Below are positions 19,923 to 29,658 of a stretch of DNA of 64,000 nt, one piece after another; position 1 is the first letter of the stretch; each line of letters opens with the position of its first letter. The notes under the pieces are model-generated. The model made no database searches. It saw only the letters and a list, made by a program, of their open reading frames with translations, and was not told the origin of the DNA. The DNA lies in contig JAIKWU010000079.1 of NCBI GenBank assembly GCA_024684455.1, positions 62,001 to 126,000 on the forward strand, written 5' to 3'. Both the position numbers and the translations under genes were made by a program. The DNA is from Bacteroidaceae bacterium (lineage in GTDB: Bacteria > Bacteroidota > Bacteroidia > Bacteroidales > Bacteroidaceae).

Positions 19923-21062
19923 ATGGAAACGAAGAAGCCTTTGAAAGTGATTGTGAGCGGCGGCGGTACAGGCGGGCACATCTTCCCAGCCATCTCCATT
20001 GCCAATGCCATTCGCCAGCAGGAGCCCGATGCCGAGATCCTGTTTGTAGGCGCACTGGGACGCATGGAGATGCAACGCGTACCCGACGCCGGCTATCGCA
20101 TCATCGGCCTACCCGTATCGGGATTCGACCGCAAGAACAAGTTGAAGAACATTCCCGTGCTGCTGAAACTGGTGAAGAGCCTGTGGAAGGCACGCCGCAT
20201 CGTCAAGGACTTCCGCCCCGACGTTGCCGTGGGCGTAGGAGGCTATGCCAGCGGGCCCACGCTGAAGATGGCAGCCGCGCTGGGCGTTCCTACCGTATTG
20301 CAGGAGCAGAATTCCTACGCCGGTGTGACGAACAAGAAACTGGCCCAGAGTGCCTGCAAAATCTGCGTGGCCTACGATGGAATGGAGCGTTTCTTTCCTG
20401 CCGAAAAAATCATCAAGACCGGCAATCCCGTTCGTCAGAACCTGCTCGACTCGACCATTACAAAGGCGGATGCAGTGCGCAGTTTCGGGCTCGACCCGCA
20501 GCGGCGCACCGTGCTCATCATTGGCGGCAGTCTCGGCGCACGGACTATCAACGAGAGCGTGCTCGGTCATCTGGACGAAATTCGCCAGAACCAACACGCG
20601 CAGTTCATCTGGCAGACTGGCAAGATTTACCATCAGGAGATTATGAACGCCCTTGCCAAAGCCGAGCCGGTGAAAAACCTTCATGTCACCGACTTCATCT
20701 CGTCGATGGACGCAGCCTATGCAGCAGCCGACCTGGTCATCTCCCGTGCCGGTGCGAGCAGCATCAGCGAACTCTGCCTGCTGAGCAAGCCCTGCATCCT
20801 CGTTCCTTCGCCGAACGTGGCCGAAGACCATCAGACGAAGAACGCGCAGGCACTTGCCACACGCGGTGCAGCCGTCATGGTGCCCGACTGCGAGGCACGC
20901 GAGACACTCATTTCGCTGGCCATCCAGACCGTCACCAACCCCGCCCAACTCATCTCGCTTGGCGAACATGCCGGCAAGATGGCCTATCACCATTCGGCGG
21001 AAATCATCGCCGAAGAAGTCATCAAGTTGGCACGCAAAGGAAATACCCCTCCAAGTGCTTAG
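19923..21062 (+). CDS. murG: UDP-GlcNAc:lipid I GlcNAc transferase MurG
   Basis: 379 residues, GT28 family. The N-terminal GGGTGGHIFPA motif (residues 14-24) binds the membrane-side substrate; VGVGGYASGP and EQNSYAGVTNK follow; the C-terminal donor site has SRAGASSISEL near 275. It makes lipid II from lipid I at the inner face of the membrane. Its stop codon lies inside the first unit of a palindromic repeat array (21051-21130), so the last residues (PPSA) are encoded by repeat DNA. Confidence 0.96.
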   Translation: METKKPLKVIVSGGGTGGHIFPAISIANAIRQQEPDAEILFVGALGRMEMQRVPDAGYRIIGLPVSGFDRKNKLKNIPVLLKLVKSLWKARRIVKDFRPDVAVGVGGYASGPTLKMAAALGVPTVLQEQNSYAGVTNKKLAQSACKICVAYDGMERFFPAEKIIKTGNPVRQNLLDSTITKADAVRSFGLDPQRRTVLIIGGSLGARTINESVLGHLDEIRQNQHAQFIWQTGKIYHQEIMNALAKAEPVKNLHVTDFISSMDAAYAAADLVISRAGASSISELCLLSKPCILVPSPNVAEDHQTKNAQALATRGAAVMVPDCEARETLISLAIQTVTNPAQLISLGEHAGKMAYHHSAEIIAEEVIKLARKGNTPPSA

Positions 21063-21130
21063 CGTAATCTTTCCAAGCACTTGGCGTTCGCACGCTAAGC
21101 ACTTGGCGTGAAAATTCCAAGCACTTGGAA
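21051..21130. repeat. Array of four CCAAGYRCTTGG-type palindromes between murG and murC
   Basis: Units at 21051-21064, 21071-21086, 21093-21108 and 21115-21130, variants of TTCCAAGCACTTGGAA and CGCTAAGCACTTGGCG. A second array of the same family lies at 56505-56607. The first unit includes the murG stop. Confidence 0.9.
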
Positions 21131-21169
21131 CAACATCAGAACAAGAAACAAAAGACATCAGAAATACGA

Positions 21170-22552
21170 ATGCTGAACAAAGAAAACATACAGTCGGTTT
21201 ACTTCATCGGTGCTGGCGGCATCGGCATGAGCGCCCTGCTTCGCTATTTTCTGGCGAAGGGGCTGCAGGTAGGCGGTTATGACAAGACACCCAGCCCGCT
21301 GACCGAGCGTCTCATCGACGAAGGAGCCCAGATACATTTTGAGGAAAGTGTGGAGCGGATTCCTGCCTGTTTCCGCGAGAAGGAGACTACCCTAGTGGTC
21401 TATACGCCCGCCATCCCTGCCGAACATGCAGAACTGCAATACTTCCTGCAGAACGGATTCGAGGTCATGAAGCGCGCACAGGTGCTCGGCCTGCTGACCG
21501 ACCAACTGCGCGGACTCTGCGTGGCCGGCACACACGGAAAGACGACCACCTCGACGATGGCTGCTCACATCCTGCACCAGTCGCACATCGGCTGCAACGC
21601 CTTTCTCGGAGGCATCTCGAAAAACTACGGCACCAACTACCTGCTGTCGGACCAGAGTTCCTATGTGGTCATCGAAGCCGACGAGTTCGACCGCTCGTTC
21701 CACTGGCTCCATCCGTGGGCGACGGTCATCACCGCTACCGACCCCGACCACCTCGACATCTACGGCACGAAAGAGGCCTACCTGGAGTCGTTTGCACACT
21801 ATACCTCGCTCATCCGCCCAGGCGGCAGCCTCATCCAGCACACGGACCTGGAGATGCAGCCCAGGGTACAGACAGGTGTCAACGTCTATAGTTACAGCCG
21901 CGACAAGGGCGACTTCCATGCCGAGAACGTGCGCATCGGAGGCGGCGAAATTGTCTTCGACTTCGTCAGCCCGAACGGCGTGGTTCGCGACGTACAACTC
22001 GGTGTACCCGTCAGCATCAACATCGACAACGGCATCGCAGCCATGGCCCTGGCCCAACTCGCCGGTGCCACCGACGAGGAACTGCGCGAAGGAATGCGCA
22101 CGTTTGCCGGTGTTGACCGCCGCTTCGACTTCAAGGTGAAAACACCGCGCATGGTGTTTCTCAGCGACTACGGACACCACCCGAAGGAGATCGAGCAGAG
22201 CGTGCGTTCCATCCGCGAACTGTATGCCGACAAGCACATCGCCGCCATCTTCCAGCCGCACCTCTACACCCGCACCCGCGATTTCTACCGCGAGTTTGCC
22301 GACGCGCTGTCGTTGCTCGACGAGGTCTATCTGTGCGACATATACCCTGCCCGCGAACAGCCCATCCCTGGCGTGACGAGCCAACTCATCTACGACAACC
22401 TGCGCCCAGGCATCGTGAAGCATCTGGTAGGCAAGGAGCAGTTGCCCGATATTGCTCGCACAGGGACATTCGACGTGCTCATTTCGCTCGGAGCAGGCGA
22501 CATCGAAGACTACGTGCCCGAACTGACCCGCATCCTCAGCGAACGCTCATAA
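21170..22552 (+). CDS. murC: UDP-MurNAc:L-alanine ligase MurC
   Basis: 460 residues from the ATG at 21170 (MLNKENIQSVYFIGAGGIG). The frame is open back to a TTG at 21125, but that stretch is repeat-derived, so I use the ATG. Motifs: GAGGIGMSAL near residue 14, the ATP loop GTHGKTTTS near 120, EADEFDRSF near 175 and DYGHHPKE near 330. It adds L-Ala to UDP-MurNAc, the first peptide step. Order murG-murC-ftsQ is usual. Confidence 0.95.
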   Translation: MLNKENIQSVYFIGAGGIGMSALLRYFLAKGLQVGGYDKTPSPLTERLIDEGAQIHFEESVERIPACFREKETTLVVYTPAIPAEHAELQYFLQNGFEVMKRAQVLGLLTDQLRGLCVAGTHGKTTTSTMAAHILHQSHIGCNAFLGGISKNYGTNYLLSDQSSYVVIEADEFDRSFHWLHPWATVITATDPDHLDIYGTKEAYLESFAHYTSLIRPGGSLIQHTDLEMQPRVQTGVNVYSYSRDKGDFHAENVRIGGGEIVFDFVSPNGVVRDVQLGVPVSINIDNGIAAMALAQLAGATDEELREGMRTFAGVDRRFDFKVKTPRMVFLSDYGHHPKEIEQSVRSIRELYADKHIAAIFQPHLYTRTRDFYREFADALSLLDEVYLCDIYPAREQPIPGVTSQLIYDNLRPGIVKHLVGKEQLPDIARTGTFDVLISLGAGDIEDYVPELTRILSERS

Positions 22553-22577
22553 AAACCTCACAAGCCCCATCTGCCTC

Positions 22578-23354
22578 ATGAAGATCAAAAACGTGTTCAA
22601 AGGTCTCTTCTTCCTGATACTGCTTGTCGGAGTCGTCGGCTACATCGCCTACGTCGTCATGAACATGACCGACGGCGACCCGAAAGAAGTGTGTACGGAG
22701 GTGTCGCTCGTGGTCGAGGAAAATCCGAACGCATCCTTCATCGACGACAAGAAGGTAGAGGCTCTCCTGAAGGAGGCGCAACTCTATCCCAAAGGGAAAC
22801 CGATGAACACCATCAATACAAACACCATCGAAGAGACCCTGCGTCAGAACAACTTCATCGCCGAGGTGGAATGCTACAAGACCAACAACGGCATGGCAGT
22901 GGGCAAAGGAAAGGTGTGCATCCGCGTGACACAGCGCACCCCCGTGGTCTTTGTCCTTCCCGACGGAAAAAACGGCTACTACATCGATGCCGACGGCATG
23001 GTGCTCGCCAACAACGGCTATGCCAAAAACATCGTCACAGCCACAGGAAACATCACGCAGGAGTTTGCCAGCGAACATCTGGCAGCCTTCGGACGCTACC
23101 TACTTAACCATCCTTTTTGGGACAACATGATTGAGCAGATTCATGTCGAGCAGAATGCCAAGGGACAGCACCTGCTGACCCTCGTTCCGCGCATCGGCGA
23201 CCACACCATCTTCCTAGGAGAGCCCGACCGCCTTGAGGCCAAACTCCGCCGCCTACAAATCTTCTACGAACAGGGGCTTCCACAGGTGGGCTGGAACAAA
23301 TACAGCCGACTGGACCTTGAATATGACAACCAAATCGTTTGCACAAAGAAATAA
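22578..23354 (+). CDS. ftsQ: Division protein FtsQ
   Basis: 258 residues: short cytoplasmic N-terminus, one membrane segment (about 9-29), and a periplasmic part with the POTRA-like start (residues 40-110) and a beta domain (GYYIDADGMVLANN near 134). It is the scaffold that holds FtsL and FtsB in the divisome. The assignment rests on topology and on its place between murC and ftsA; the sequence family is divergent. ftsA starts 25 bases later. Confidence 0.9.
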   Translation: MKIKNVFKGLFFLILLVGVVGYIAYVVMNMTDGDPKEVCTEVSLVVEENPNASFIDDKKVEALLKEAQLYPKGKPMNTINTNTIEETLRQNNFIAEVECYKTNNGMAVGKGKVCIRVTQRTPVVFVLPDGKNGYYIDADGMVLANNGYAKNIVTATGNITQEFASEHLAAFGRYLLNHPFWDNMIEQIHVEQNAKGQHLLTLVPRIGDHTIFLGEPDRLEAKLRRLQIFYEQGLPQVGWNKYSRLDLEYDNQIVCTKK

Positions 23355-23379
23355 AATCATCACTAAATACAATACAGAT

Positions 23380-25002
23380 ATGGCAGAGAACAAAGACGCA
23401 ATCATCGTGGCAATCGAACTGGGGACATCGCACATCTCCGGTATTGCCGGCAAGAGAGTGAACGGCAATATGCAAATCCTTGCCTACGCAGAAGAGCCCA
23501 GTGCCGGATGTGTAAGGCGTGGCAAAGTGTTCAACATCGAGAAGACGACGCAGAACATCAAGAATGTCATCGACAAACTGCAGACAACTCTCGGCAAGAC
23601 CATCGCACAGGCATATGTCGGCATAGAAGGCCAATCGGTACGCAGTGTACACAACAAGGAAAGCCGCAACATGGTAACCAAGTCGTACATCACTGCCGAC
23701 CATATTGAGGCTCTGCGCGAACAAAGTTCCAGCGCCCCCTACCCCAACTGCGAACGTCTTGGCACTTTCGAACAAGGATACATCGTCGATTCCACTCCTG
23801 TGGAAGACCCTATCGGTGTGGTCGGCACCAATATCGAAGGTGAATACCTCAACATCATAGCCAACCATCAGTTGCGAGGCAACATTGAGGCCTGCTTCAA
23901 CAACACCGAAGTCCACATCGCCGCGACAAAAGTGTCAGCCTACGAACTCTCACAGAACGTGCTTACCGATCAGGAAAAACGCGCCGGCAGCGTCCTTGTG
24001 GACCTGGGTGCAGGCACAACGACCGTTGTCGTCTATAAGAACAACATCGTGCGCCATCTCGTCACGCTGCCCATCGGCTTTGCCAGCATCACACAAGACC
24101 TTGCCACGCTCCAAATCGACGAAGACGAGGCTGAACAGGTCAAGAAACTCTATGGCAATGCCTATGTAGAAGACACCGAGGAAGATGCAGAACTGCTCCA
24201 ACAGACCTACACCACCTCCTTCGGCACAAAAATCAAGGTGGCCGACATACAGCACATCGTCGAGGCACGTCTTACAGAAATCATCGTCAATGTGGAGAAC
24301 CAAATCAACCTCTCTGGCTACGAGGACCAACTGCTCGGCGGCATCGTCCTCACAGGCGGCGGTTCAAACATCAAGAACATTGAGAAGGCATTCCACGCAC
24401 ACATCAAGAGCATTGAAAAGATACGCACGGCTCGCACGCTCAACCAGCCTATCATCAAGAATAGCACCGTGACCAACCTCTCCATCGACAACGGTATGGG
24501 CAACAGCATCATCTCCCTCCTGATGAGCGGTGAAGAGAACTGCGTCGGCGAACGCTACAAGGGCAAGGACATGTTCCAAGGCGCTGAAAGCGAAGAGAAA
24601 ATCGACGCGACGAAGCGGGCAGCCGAAGAAGCCGCCAAGAAAGAGGCCGACATGGCACAAAGACTCGAAGAGTACAAGGATGCCATCCGCAAGAAAATTA
24701 CCGAACTGAACCTTATGTTTGAAGAGGTAGGCGAAAGCGGCAGTGACAAGAAAGTTCGCCGCCGTGCCACAGAGAAGGCTGAGTCGGCACAACAGATACA
24801 GGACGACGGCTTCAAACAAGCCATTATGGTACTGCAGACGAAAGACAAGTACAAGCAGACCATCAGCGAGGCACAGGCCCTATCAACCACACTCGCCGAC
24901 ACCGTTGACAAACTGAACGATGCCGTCAAACAAGCACAGAAAGAGAACAGTTTTGGCACCAAATTCAAGAACTGGCTCGAAGATTTGGCGGGTGAAGACT
25001 AA
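23380..25002 (+). CDS. ftsA: Division protein FtsA with long coiled-coil C-terminal extension
   Basis: 540 residues from the ATG at 23380 (MAENKDAIIVAIELGTS); the frame is open upstream into ftsQ, but this start gives the normal actin-fold N-terminus and clears the ftsQ stop. Actin-like ATP motifs: ELGTSHISG near 13, LVDLGAGTTTV near 205 and TGGGSNI near 327. FtsA of E. coli has 420 residues; here about 140 extra residues (about 400-540) form a charged, probably coiled-coil region ending in a short amphipathic stretch (FGTKFKNWLEDL) that could serve as the membrane-targeting helix. It tethers FtsZ to the membrane. Confidence 0.94.
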   Translation: MAENKDAIIVAIELGTSHISGIAGKRVNGNMQILAYAEEPSAGCVRRGKVFNIEKTTQNIKNVIDKLQTTLGKTIAQAYVGIEGQSVRSVHNKESRNMVTKSYITADHIEALREQSSSAPYPNCERLGTFEQGYIVDSTPVEDPIGVVGTNIEGEYLNIIANHQLRGNIEACFNNTEVHIAATKVSAYELSQNVLTDQEKRAGSVLVDLGAGTTTVVVYKNNIVRHLVTLPIGFASITQDLATLQIDEDEAEQVKKLYGNAYVEDTEEDAELLQQTYTTSFGTKIKVADIQHIVEARLTEIIVNVENQINLSGYEDQLLGGIVLTGGGSNIKNIEKAFHAHIKSIEKIRTARTLNQPIIKNSTVTNLSIDNGMGNSIISLLMSGEENCVGERYKGKDMFQGAESEEKIDATKRAAEEAAKKEADMAQRLEEYKDAIRKKITELNLMFEEVGESGSDKKVRRRATEKAESAQQIQDDGFKQAIMVLQTKDKYKQTISEAQALSTTLADTVDKLNDAVKQAQKENSFGTKFKNWLEDLAGED

Positions 25003-25046
25003 TCACGTCCGTAAACCATTAAACCGTAAAACTAAACTCACAAGAT

Positions 25047-26366
25047 ATGGCAGACATCAATGAAAACTATGCTCCGTTTGCATTCCCCACTGGGAAAAAG
25101 AGCATCATCAAAGTCATCGGAGTAGGCGGCGGAGGCGGCAACGCCGTCAACCACATGTACAAGGAAGGCATCCACGACGTCAGTTTCGTCGTGTGCAATA
25201 CCGACCGCAAGGCGCTCTCCGATTCACCCGTGCCCGTCAAACTCCAACTCGGTGAAGGTCTCGGAGCCGGCAACGACCCACAGAAAGCCCGTCAGATAAC
25301 GGAAGATAGCATCGATCAGGTGAAGCAGATGCTCGACGACGGAACCAAGATGGTCTTCATCACCGCTGGTATGGGTGGCGGCACAGGCACAGGCGCATCG
25401 CCTCTCATCGCCAAATGTGCCAAAGACATGGGCATTCTAACCGTCGGTATCGTCACGATTCCTTTCCTCTGGGAAGGCAATGCCAAGATTGACCAAGCCC
25501 TCGACGGCGTCGAAGCCATCAGCCAAAACGTGGACGCACTACTCGTAGTCAACAACGAGCGGCTGCGTGAGATTTATCAGGACAAGACTGTCAGCGAAGC
25601 CTTCGCACGCGCCGACGAAACGCTCTGCAAGGCTGCACGCAGCATCTCCGAAATCATCACTATGCACGGTCACATCAACCTTGACTTCCAGGACGTGACG
25701 ACCGTTCTCAAAGACGGGGGCGTTGCCATCATGAGCAACGGTTTCGGACAAGGCGACGGCCGTGTCAGCAAAGCCATTGAGGATGCACTCCATTCTCCAC
25801 TGCTCAACAACAACGACATCTTCAACTCTAAGAAAGTGCTTATCCACATCATTGAACCTGGTCCCGAAGGAGCACAGCCGCTTATGATGGAAGAGATGAA
25901 CGAAATCAACGAGTTCATGGAGCGGATGCAAGACAAGCGCGTCGAGACCAAGTGGGGACACTCCTACGACCCCAGCCTCAACGATCAGGTGAAGGTGACC
26001 ATCCTCGCCAGTGGCTTCGGCATCAAGGACATTAACTCGCACGAGATGGACGAGCACCTTCAGAAGCGCAGCGAAGAACAGCGTCGTGAACAAGCCGAGC
26101 GTGAAGAGAAAGAAGCCATCAACGAAATCCGTCGTGGTGAATTCTACAAAGGCACATCCAAGAGCGGTCATGTCCACCGTCCCATCTACAGTTACATCTT
26201 CACAGACGACGACCTCGACAACGACGACGTAGTCAGCAATGTGGAGTCGTCGCCAACATACAAGCGTTACAAGACCACACTTGCCACGCTCGCCAAGCGC
26301 AATGAACCAGCCGAAACACAGTCACCTCGTGCCGGACAGACCATCACATTCGGTTCTCCGTCATAG
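25047..26366 (+). CDS. ftsZ: Cell division GTPase FtsZ
   Basis: 439 residues. Tubulin-like GTPase domain (about 15-325) with [11 protein letters not shown] near 26, the signature [10 protein letters not shown] near 110, and the T7 loop region NLDFQDV near 210. A charged linker follows (330-390). The extreme C-terminus ([11 protein letters not shown] to ITFGSPS) lacks an obvious I/V-P-x-F/Y-L peptide of the kind that binds FtsA in other bacteria; SPTYKRY near 407 is the nearest stretch. Last gene of the dcw cluster. Confidence 0.97.
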   Translation: MADINENYAPFAFPTGKKSIIKVIGVGGGGGNAVNHMYKEGIHDVSFVVCNTDRKALSDSPVPVKLQLGEGLGAGNDPQKARQITEDSIDQVKQMLDDGTKMVFITAGMGGGTGTGASPLIAKCAKDMGILTVGIVTIPFLWEGNAKIDQALDGVEAISQNVDALLVVNNERLREIYQDKTVSEAFARADETLCKAARSISEIITMHGHINLDFQDVTTVLKDGGVAIMSNGFGQGDGRVSKAIEDALHSPLLNNNDIFNSKKVLIHIIEPGPEGAQPLMMEEMNEINEFMERMQDKRVETKWGHSYDPSLNDQVKVTILASGFGIKDINSHEMDEHLQKRSEEQRREQAEREEKEAINEIRRGEFYKGTSKSGHVHRPIYSYIFTDDDLDNDDVVSNVESSPTYKRYKTTLATLAKRNEPAETQSPRAGQTITFGSPS

Positions 26367-26384
26367 AGACAAAATGGTGGTACG

Positions 26385-26422
26385 AAAAAGGTGCTTTCTC
26401 ATCGCGAGAAAGCACCTTTTTT
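26385..26422. terminator. Bidirectional terminator between ftsZ and gyrB
   Basis: A 16-base stem (26385-26400 with 26406-26421) around a 5-base loop, with an A run on one side and a T run on the other. It serves both the dcw transcript and the converging gyrB transcript. Confidence 0.93.
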
Positions 26423-26444
26423 AATAGCGCGGACGACTCGTTCA

Positions 26445-28484
<2,040 letters not shown>

Positions 28485-28487
28485 TTA

Positions 28488-28495
28488 CAAAGGTA
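28488..28495 (-). promoter_or_regulatory. -7 box of gyrB
   Basis: On the minus strand TACCTTTG, 24 bases before the gyrB ATG. The -33 element is weak (TTTC). The remaining space to 28749 holds only a GC-alternating run (near 28539-28552) and no gene. Confidence 0.6.
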
Positions 28496-28749
28496 CAAAA
28501 AAAACACGAAACCCCGAAACTTTTCCTTAATTATTTCGCGCGCGCGTGCGCGAAGAATGACAAAAGCAAGGACTGGGCAGAAAAATCCTGCAAAGCATGA
28601 TGACTACACAATCGGAAGCGTACTGCGGTGCGGATTTCACCAAAGTTAACCCTCTTTGTCACGACGCTGTAATTTGTGCCTTACTACACTGCGGCAGCAC
28701 GGTGACCGACATTCGGCACGTATCCGAACTGGCCGCTGCAACGAAAGAT

Positions 28750-29658
28750 TTATCGCTTTGGCACCAGCCTCGGCACACAATAACGTATCTCGATGGGAAA
28801 TGTCGTTACATTGACATCTTTCTTCGTCACGCGGAGTTGGACAACGGCTGCGCAGGAATTGAGGGGACGCGGTTGGTCGAAGATGAAATTGCCGATGCTG
28901 TAGAAGATGGGGCGGCCTCGGTAGGTCTCCGCGGTCTGAAGCGTGTGGGTGTGGTGGCAAACCAAGGCGTCGGCACCGGCATCGACAAGTCGGTGCGCCT
29001 GCATACGCTGGGCAGGGATGGGCTCGACAGTATGCTCGGCTCCCCAGTGCAGGCTGACGACGACGGCACAGCCTGGGTGCCTGCGTTTCAGTCGCTGAAT
29101 GGCCGTGCAAAGCGAGTCGATGGTCTGCTGGCTGACGCTGGGACGGTCGGGCAGGTAGGGATAGTTCTCGAGCGCCATCTGCACGGAGGCGAGGAGGAAG
29201 ACCTTGCGTGGCGTGCTGGTCAGAAGGACGGGCTTGACGGCTTCGTCCATTGTCTTACCCGCACCGATAGGAACCATGCCCGCCCGACGGATGTGGTCGA
29301 TGGTCGAGACGAGTCCCTTGCGCCCCTGATCGACGCTGTGATTGTTGGCGAGGTTCAGGTGGGTGATGCCATGGCGATGCAGGACTGGCAACCACGCAGG
29401 CTCGCCTCGGAAGCAGAAACGCTTGAAGACAGGCGACTTCACCTCGGTGGCAGGGCATTCGAGATTGGCAACGACGACGTCGGAAGCAGCAAAAAGGCTG
29501 TCGATCTGCCTTGTAAAAAGCAGATCAACAGCCTTTGATGAATCTTTGAGCCCGTAGTTCTCGACACGCTGACGCACGCCGCGGTCGAGCAACACGTCGC
29601 CTACAAACGTGATGACTGCTTGCAGGCTAACAGCCAGTAGAATAGAAGAAAAGTTCAT
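28750..29658 (-). CDS. CapA-family metallophosphoesterase (poly-gamma-glutamate capsule protein-like)
   Basis: 302 residues with a hydrophobic N-terminus (MNFSSILLAVSLQAV). CapA/PGA_cap motifs: GDVLLDRG (19-26), NLECPA near 65, LANNHSVDQG near 101, SLHWGAEH near 203 and the CHHTHTLQ metal site near 234. CapA proteins are calcineurin-like phosphoesterases linked to poly-gamma-glutamate export or release, but many Bacteroidales copies have no known substrate and no capB or capC is seen here. It is the third gene of a three-gene operon and overlaps the preceding gene by 32 bases. Probably periplasmic. Confidence 0.88.
   Translation of the reverse strand: MNFSSILLAVSLQAVITFVGDVLLDRGVRQRVENYGLKDSSKAVDLLFTRQIDSLFAASDVVVANLECPATEVKSPVFKRFCFRGEPAWLPVLHRHGITHLNLANNHSVDQGRKGLVSTIDHIRRAGMVPIGAGKTMDEAVKPVLLTSTPRKVFLLASVQMALENYPYLPDRPSVSQQTIDSLCTAIQRLKRRHPGCAVVVSLHWGAEHTVEPIPAQRMQAHRLVDAGADALVCHHTHTLQTAETYRGRPIFYSIGNFIFDQPRPLNSCAAVVQLRVTKKDVNVTTFPIEIRYCVPRLVPKR

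Noticed and set aside
21125..21169. TTG start extending murC by 15 codons
   Set aside because: Lies in the palindrome array; the ATG at 21170 gives the family start.
28538..28552. Alternating CG run near gyrB
   Set aside because: Short and without flanking structure; Z-DNA potential alone is not a feature I can support.
28597..29538. 313-codon plus-strand frame opposite the CapA-like gene
   Set aside because: The CapA motifs on the minus strand are clear and the plus frame shows none.
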